This document shows, piece after piece, positions 7,124-8,682 of a stretch of DNA of 8,682 nucleotides. The stretch is from JAYTXL01 sp043742955 (GTDB taxonomy: Bacteria; Verrucomicrobiota; Verrucomicrobiia; Limisphaerales; JAYTXL01), in NCBI GenBank assembly GCA_043742955.1, contig JAYTXL010000314.1:1-8682 (forward strand). Reading direction: 5' to 3'. The stretch's first letter is position 1. Each line of letters begins with the position of its first letter. Below the pieces are notes generated by a model that saw only the letters and a program-made list of their open reading frames with translations, searched no databases and was not told the DNA's origin. The position numbers were made by a program, and so were the translations under genes.

Positions 7124-7380
7124 TCGCGGGTTGGGTTGGGTTGCAGCGCTGCTTCCTCCATCTCTTGATAAGATAACGGGGTTGACCAAAACAGCAGATT
7201 AGTAGCCTTGTCTTGAATTAACCGGCCGGGTCGGGCGGTGGCTTTATTCAGTTTTTGGCCGTGAATTCCCATTTCGTCTACGGTCCAGTAAATTTCGTCA
7301 TTCAACTTCAATTGCGCGGCCTCCACTATTCCCGCTGGTAGGCTCGTCCGGTTCTTGGTTGTGAGTATGCTGGTGCTCAT
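7120..7380 (-). CDS. AbrB/SpoVT-type antitoxin (VapB-like)
   Basis: This 86-residue protein is the likely antitoxin of the PIN toxin that follows it. The N-terminal half (ILTTKNRTSLPAGIVEAAQL, then LNDEIYWTVDEMGIHGQKL) has the swapped-hairpin AbrB pattern, in which a dimer binds operator DNA. The C-terminal tail (about residues 45-86, with LLFWSTPLSYQEMEEAALQ) would be the part that wraps the toxin. I prefer the ATG at 7378-7380 over an upstream GTG at 7422, because the domain begins right after it. Its stop overlaps the toxin start by ATGA. Such antitoxins usually repress their own operon, alone and with the toxin; a small inverted repeat lies just upstream of this start. Confidence 0.82.
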   Translation of the reverse strand: MSTSILTTKNRTSLPAGIVEAAQLKLNDEIYWTVDEMGIHGQKLNKATARPGRLIQDKATNLLFWSTPLSYQEMEEAALQPNPTRE

Positions 7381-7415
7381 GTAGGGAACAATCCCACCGT
7401 TTTTAATACTGTCAA
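7381..7415 (-). promoter_or_regulatory. Possible promoter/operator of the toxin-antitoxin pair
   Basis: On the minus strand a perfect TTGACA (plus positions 7410-7415) lies 30 bases before the antitoxin start, but no good -10 hexamer is found at 16-18 bases from it. Between it and the ATG, 7381-7397 reads as an imperfect inverted repeat (GTAGGGA, ACAA, TCCCAC), suitable in size and place for AbrB-type autoregulation. Both calls are weak. Confidence 0.25.
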
Positions 7416-7510
7416 GCCGCACATCTCTGGAAGGGAAAAACCCCCGCCTTCCGCTCCCGGCCCGGAACTTTTGAAGCCGGAACCCCCCCTAAAACGCCTC
7501 GTATGGGGCT

Positions 7511-7948
7511 TCACCCTTGCCCGATTGACCGACCCGCCTGGCCACGGCAGAAAATTGTGATGCTCTCCTTGTAAATGCGTTGCTGCGGCGGGCCAACGAG
7601 CGGGGCGAGCCATTCGGCAAGGTTATCCGCCACCGGGCACACGCGGCGCGCGCGCGTTTTGGCTTTGCCCAATGAAACCGTGACCCAGCGGCGCTCTAAA
7701 TCCACGTCTGCCCAAGTCAGTCTTTGGGCTTCCGCCAGCCGGACCCCGGCAAAAGTGACCAACAGCATGGCCGGCAGCAATGATTTGCCCGTGTGGGCCA
7801 AGATGCCGGCGACCTCCTTTGGCGAGTAGATGAGCACCGGCCCGCAATCCTCAATGGCGCGCTCTACTAATTCCACTTCATCCCACCACGCCGGCAAGTA
7901 TGGCGGCGCTTGGAAAATTGCGCCAATGATCGAATGGCCGACAATCAA
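7511..7948 (-). pseudogene. Tyrosine recombinase (integrase), truncated at both ends
   Basis: Phage-type integrases join DNA through a Tyr nucleophile assisted by an R...HxxR set. The frame shows the middle of such an enzyme: a lead-in helix region (VERAIEDCGPVLIYSPKEVAGIL), then TFAGVRLAEAQRLTWADVDLE with the first catalytic Arg in GVR, the following beta hairpin, and KAKTRARRVCPVADNLAEWLAPL. Homology stops near residue 115. The HxxR box, the second-half helices and the Tyr are absent from this frame, and I did not find them in the other frames of 7423-7510. The N-terminal arm and SAM-like core-binding domain are also missing; the only start is a TTG after an in-frame stop. It is therefore a dead remnant. 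Its place next to the 3' end of a tRNA gene is typical of an island integrase. Confidence 0.8.
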
Positions 7949-8039
7949 TCATTTCACTGGCGATAACGGGGAGAGGTGTTTCGGCGCGATATAACACCGC
8001 TGGTATGCCCTGAACTTGTGAAGACACAATGGGAACCAT
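7878..8039 (-). CDS. Small ORF with a good ribosome site, unknown
   Basis: A 53-residue frame begins at ATG (plus 8037-8039) with MVPIVSSQVQGIPAVLYRAE. On the minus strand it is preceded by the purine-rich AGGAAAGGAAAG about 8 bases upstream, a better ribosome site than most in this window. Its last third overlaps the integrase remnant in another frame and looks like out-of-frame coding, so if there was a gene here it was cut off when the regions were joined. I do not recognise the family. Confidence 0.25.
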   Translation of the reverse strand: MVPIVSSQVQGIPAVLYRAETPLPVIASEMIDCRPFDHWRNFPSAAILAGVVG

Positions 8040-8072
8040 ATTAGAAGCTTTCCTTTCCTACCGTCCGTGAAC

Positions 8073-8148
8073 TGGTGGGCCCAACAGGATTTGAACCTGT
8101 GACCAAGCGATTATGAGTCGCCTGCTCTAACCGCTGAGCTATGGGCCC
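8073..8148 (-). tRNA. tRNA-Ile2(CAU) with encoded CCA
   Basis: The minus strand folds as a full cloverleaf. The acceptor stem is GGGCCCA/TGGGCCC, the D arm is GCTC...GAGC, the anticodon stem is GGCGA/TCGCT around the loop CTCATAA, the variable loop is short, and the T arm is ACAGG/CCTGT around TTCAAAT. The discriminator A is followed by a genomic CCA. The anticodon is CAU, but the D-loop to variable-loop stretch (GGTTAGAGCAGGCGACTCAT then AATCGCTTGGTC) is that of the minor isoleucine tRNA reading AUA, whose C34 is modified to lysidine by TilS, rather than initiator or elongator Met. The gene looks intact although the surroundings are decayed. A TATGAT at 8176-8181 on the minus strand is a possible -10 box. 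Confidence 0.93.
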
Positions 8149-8163
8149 ATCATGCTGAAAAAC

Positions 8164-8193
8164 AACAAGTTGTGAATCATAATTTAACTTGTT
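8164..8193. repeat. 8-base inverted repeat beside the tRNA, terminator-like
   Basis: AACAAGTT (8164-8171) and AACTTGTT (8186-8193) are perfect inverted repeats around a 14-base loop, followed on the plus strand by further T's to 8197 and preceded by A's. It could act as a bidirectional terminator or be a recombination-linked repeat. It overlaps the possible tRNA promoter and the apparent start of the integrase fragment. Confidence 0.4.
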
Positions 8194-8387
8194 TTTTCTC
8201 GTTGTATCCCGCCATCAAGGGAGACACTAGGGAGGACGCAAAACCCGCAAAAGTATTGCGCGACTCAACCGTTGCGCTGGATGGCAAATGGCGTTCCTTC
8301 CCTAAAGTTCCAAACTTGGTGCAATATGTAATCACGGGCACCTATTTTGGCCGCGTTAAGATCGACGGCAAGACATTTCGGGAAAGT
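8172..8387 (+). pseudogene. Integrase N-terminal fragment, cut by an IS
   Basis: The frame from about 8172 (GTG) reads KWRSFPKVPNLVQYVITG, then TYFGRVKIDGKTFRES. This resembles the extreme N-terminus (arm-binding beta strands) of verrucomicrobial-type tyrosine recombinases, where it is followed by a segment leading to the core-binding domain. Here similarity ends at FRES (8387), and the next bases are the start of an insertion sequence. No catalytic part is present in the window, so it is a remnant. It points away from the tRNA and is on the opposite strand to the other integrase remnant, so the two are from different elements or an inversion. The family call rests on recognition of this short stretch, and the true start is uncertain. 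Confidence 0.5.
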
Positions 8388-8393
8388 TGTCGC

Positions 8394-8411
8394 GTAGTTT
8401 TCAAAATCGGA
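8394..8411. repeat. IS subterminal repeat, copy 1
   Basis: GTAGTTTTCAAAATCGGA. It matches copy 2 at 16 of 18 positions and lies 6 bases from the proposed IS tip. Confidence 0.6.
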
Positions 8412-8418
8412 ATATTTT

Positions 8419-8436
8419 GTAGTTAGCAAAATCGGA
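8419..8436. repeat. IS subterminal repeat, copy 2
   Basis: GTAGTTAGCAAAATCGGA, in the same orientation as copy 1 with a 25-base period. It lies 5 bases from the stop codon of the transposase-like gene. Confidence 0.6.
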
Positions 8437-8441
8437 CCGCG

Positions 8442-8681
8442 TTATTTTTGGCGGTTGGTAAAAAGGAGGAGCGGTTTGAGTTTTTTGTCTGGCGGGTGAG
8501 CCAAGACGGAGGAGTGGCCGGAGGGGTGGAGGCAGAGAATGACTTTGGAGCCTGGGGGATATTCGAGGCGGATGCGCTGGGGACCGATGGGGACGCGGCC
8601 GTCGGAGCCGATCTTGAGGCTGGTCCGGACGCTCCAAATATAAGGCCACCAGGGGCCTTTGGGGGCGGGTCGCAACACGGA
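8442..8681 (-). CDS. Probable transposase, C-terminal part (5' end outside window)
   Basis: The frame is open from the right edge to a TAA at 8442-8444, giving about 79 residues. It reads PKGPWWPYIWSVRTSL, then KIGSDGRVPIGPQRIRLEY, PPGSKVILCLHPSGHSSVLA and a basic tail. The run of short strands (dGrv.ig..rl...PGskV..c.h.dG..sVl) is like the small beta-barrel domain found after the catalytic core in rve-type (retroviral-integrase-like) transposases such as those of Mu-like, IS21, IS481 and ISNCY elements. The catalytic DDE residues would lie upstream, outside the window. It sits immediately inside a putative IS end with repeated sites, which supports the call. IS21 is less likely because an istB gene would be expected here. 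The family is not certain. Confidence 0.45.
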   Translation of the reverse strand, partial: SVLRPAPKGPWWPYIWSVRTSLKIGSDGRVPIGPQRIRLEYPPGSKVILCLHPSGHSSVLAHPPDKKLKPLLLFTNRQK

Positions 8682-8682
8682 G

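Larger units (their letters stand above)
8388..8682 (-). mobile_element. One end of an insertion sequence, running off the right edge
   Basis: The element appears to begin TGTCGCG at 8388, exactly where the integrase fragment ends. Two copies of GTAGTTNNCAAAATCGGA (8394-8411 and 8419-8436), 25 bases apart, lie inside the end, as expected for multiple transposase-binding sites. A transposase-like C-terminus ends at 8442, a few bases further in. The other end and the target duplication are outside the window. Confidence 0.5.

Noticed and set aside
8073..8148. tRNA read as tRNA-Met because of the CAU anticodon
   Set aside because: The D-arm, anticodon-stem and variable-loop sequence match the minor isoleucine tRNA (lysidine-modified CAU), not initiator or elongator Met.
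8401..8649. Minus-strand frame of 82 codons in the IS end
   Set aside because: It competes with the adjacent frame that reads a beta-domain-like transposase C-terminus and is open to the edge. This one is Pro/Arg/His-rich and shadow-like.
1..8682. CRISPR array or retron-like repeats
   Set aside because: No regularly spaced repeat series was seen. The only spaced repeats are the two IS-end copies and the two protein-domain copies.

Overview
The window reads as bacterial chromosome of fairly high GC. The protein families suggest a member of the Verrucomicrobiota (a Pedosphaera/Limisphaerales-like lineage). The main hints are a cupredoxin-plus-regulatory-like-domain protein with a CDVHPWM copper loop, a cyclic-nucleotide-binding/adenylate cyclase fusion, and the style of the integrase and transposase fragments. 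This placement is an inference from recognised sequence style, not a search result.

Left part, about 1-5349, is ordinary chromosomal coding sequence. It starts with the 3' part of a sensor histidine kinase, translationally coupled through an ATGA overlap to an OmpR/PhoB-type response regulator. Convergent to these is a membrane-anchored protein of unknown function. Divergent from that, across a 262-base intergenic region, is a membrane-anchored protein with two tandem copies of a 205-residue cupredoxin-like/regulatory-like unit. Copy 2 keeps a full type 1 copper loop. Copy 1 has lost the axial Met and both conserved cysteines. A convergent cNMP-binding/class III nucleotide cyclase follows.

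Right part, about 5350-8682, looks like a decayed, repeatedly invaded mobile region. In order it holds: a vestigial IS630-type transposase tail; a P-loop ATPase of the FtsK/HerA class that resembles genome-packaging ATPases of tailless viruses or plasmid ATPases; a convergent AbrB/PIN toxin-antitoxin pair; a tyrosine recombinase truncated at both ends; a complete tRNA-Ile2(CAU) gene with encoded CCA; an N-terminal fragment of a second integrase; and one end of an insertion sequence. That IS end starts TGTCGCG, has two near-identical 18-base subterminal repeats, and carries the C-terminus of a transposase that runs off the right edge. The IS begins exactly where the second integrase fragment loses homology, so the order of events (integration at or near the tRNA, decay, IS insertion) can be partly read.

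Functionally, the two-component pair and the cyclase are signalling genes. The cupredoxin-like protein is probably a periplasmic copper or electron-transfer protein. The tRNA neighbourhood is an integration hot spot. No CRISPR array, rRNA or complete phage module is visible.
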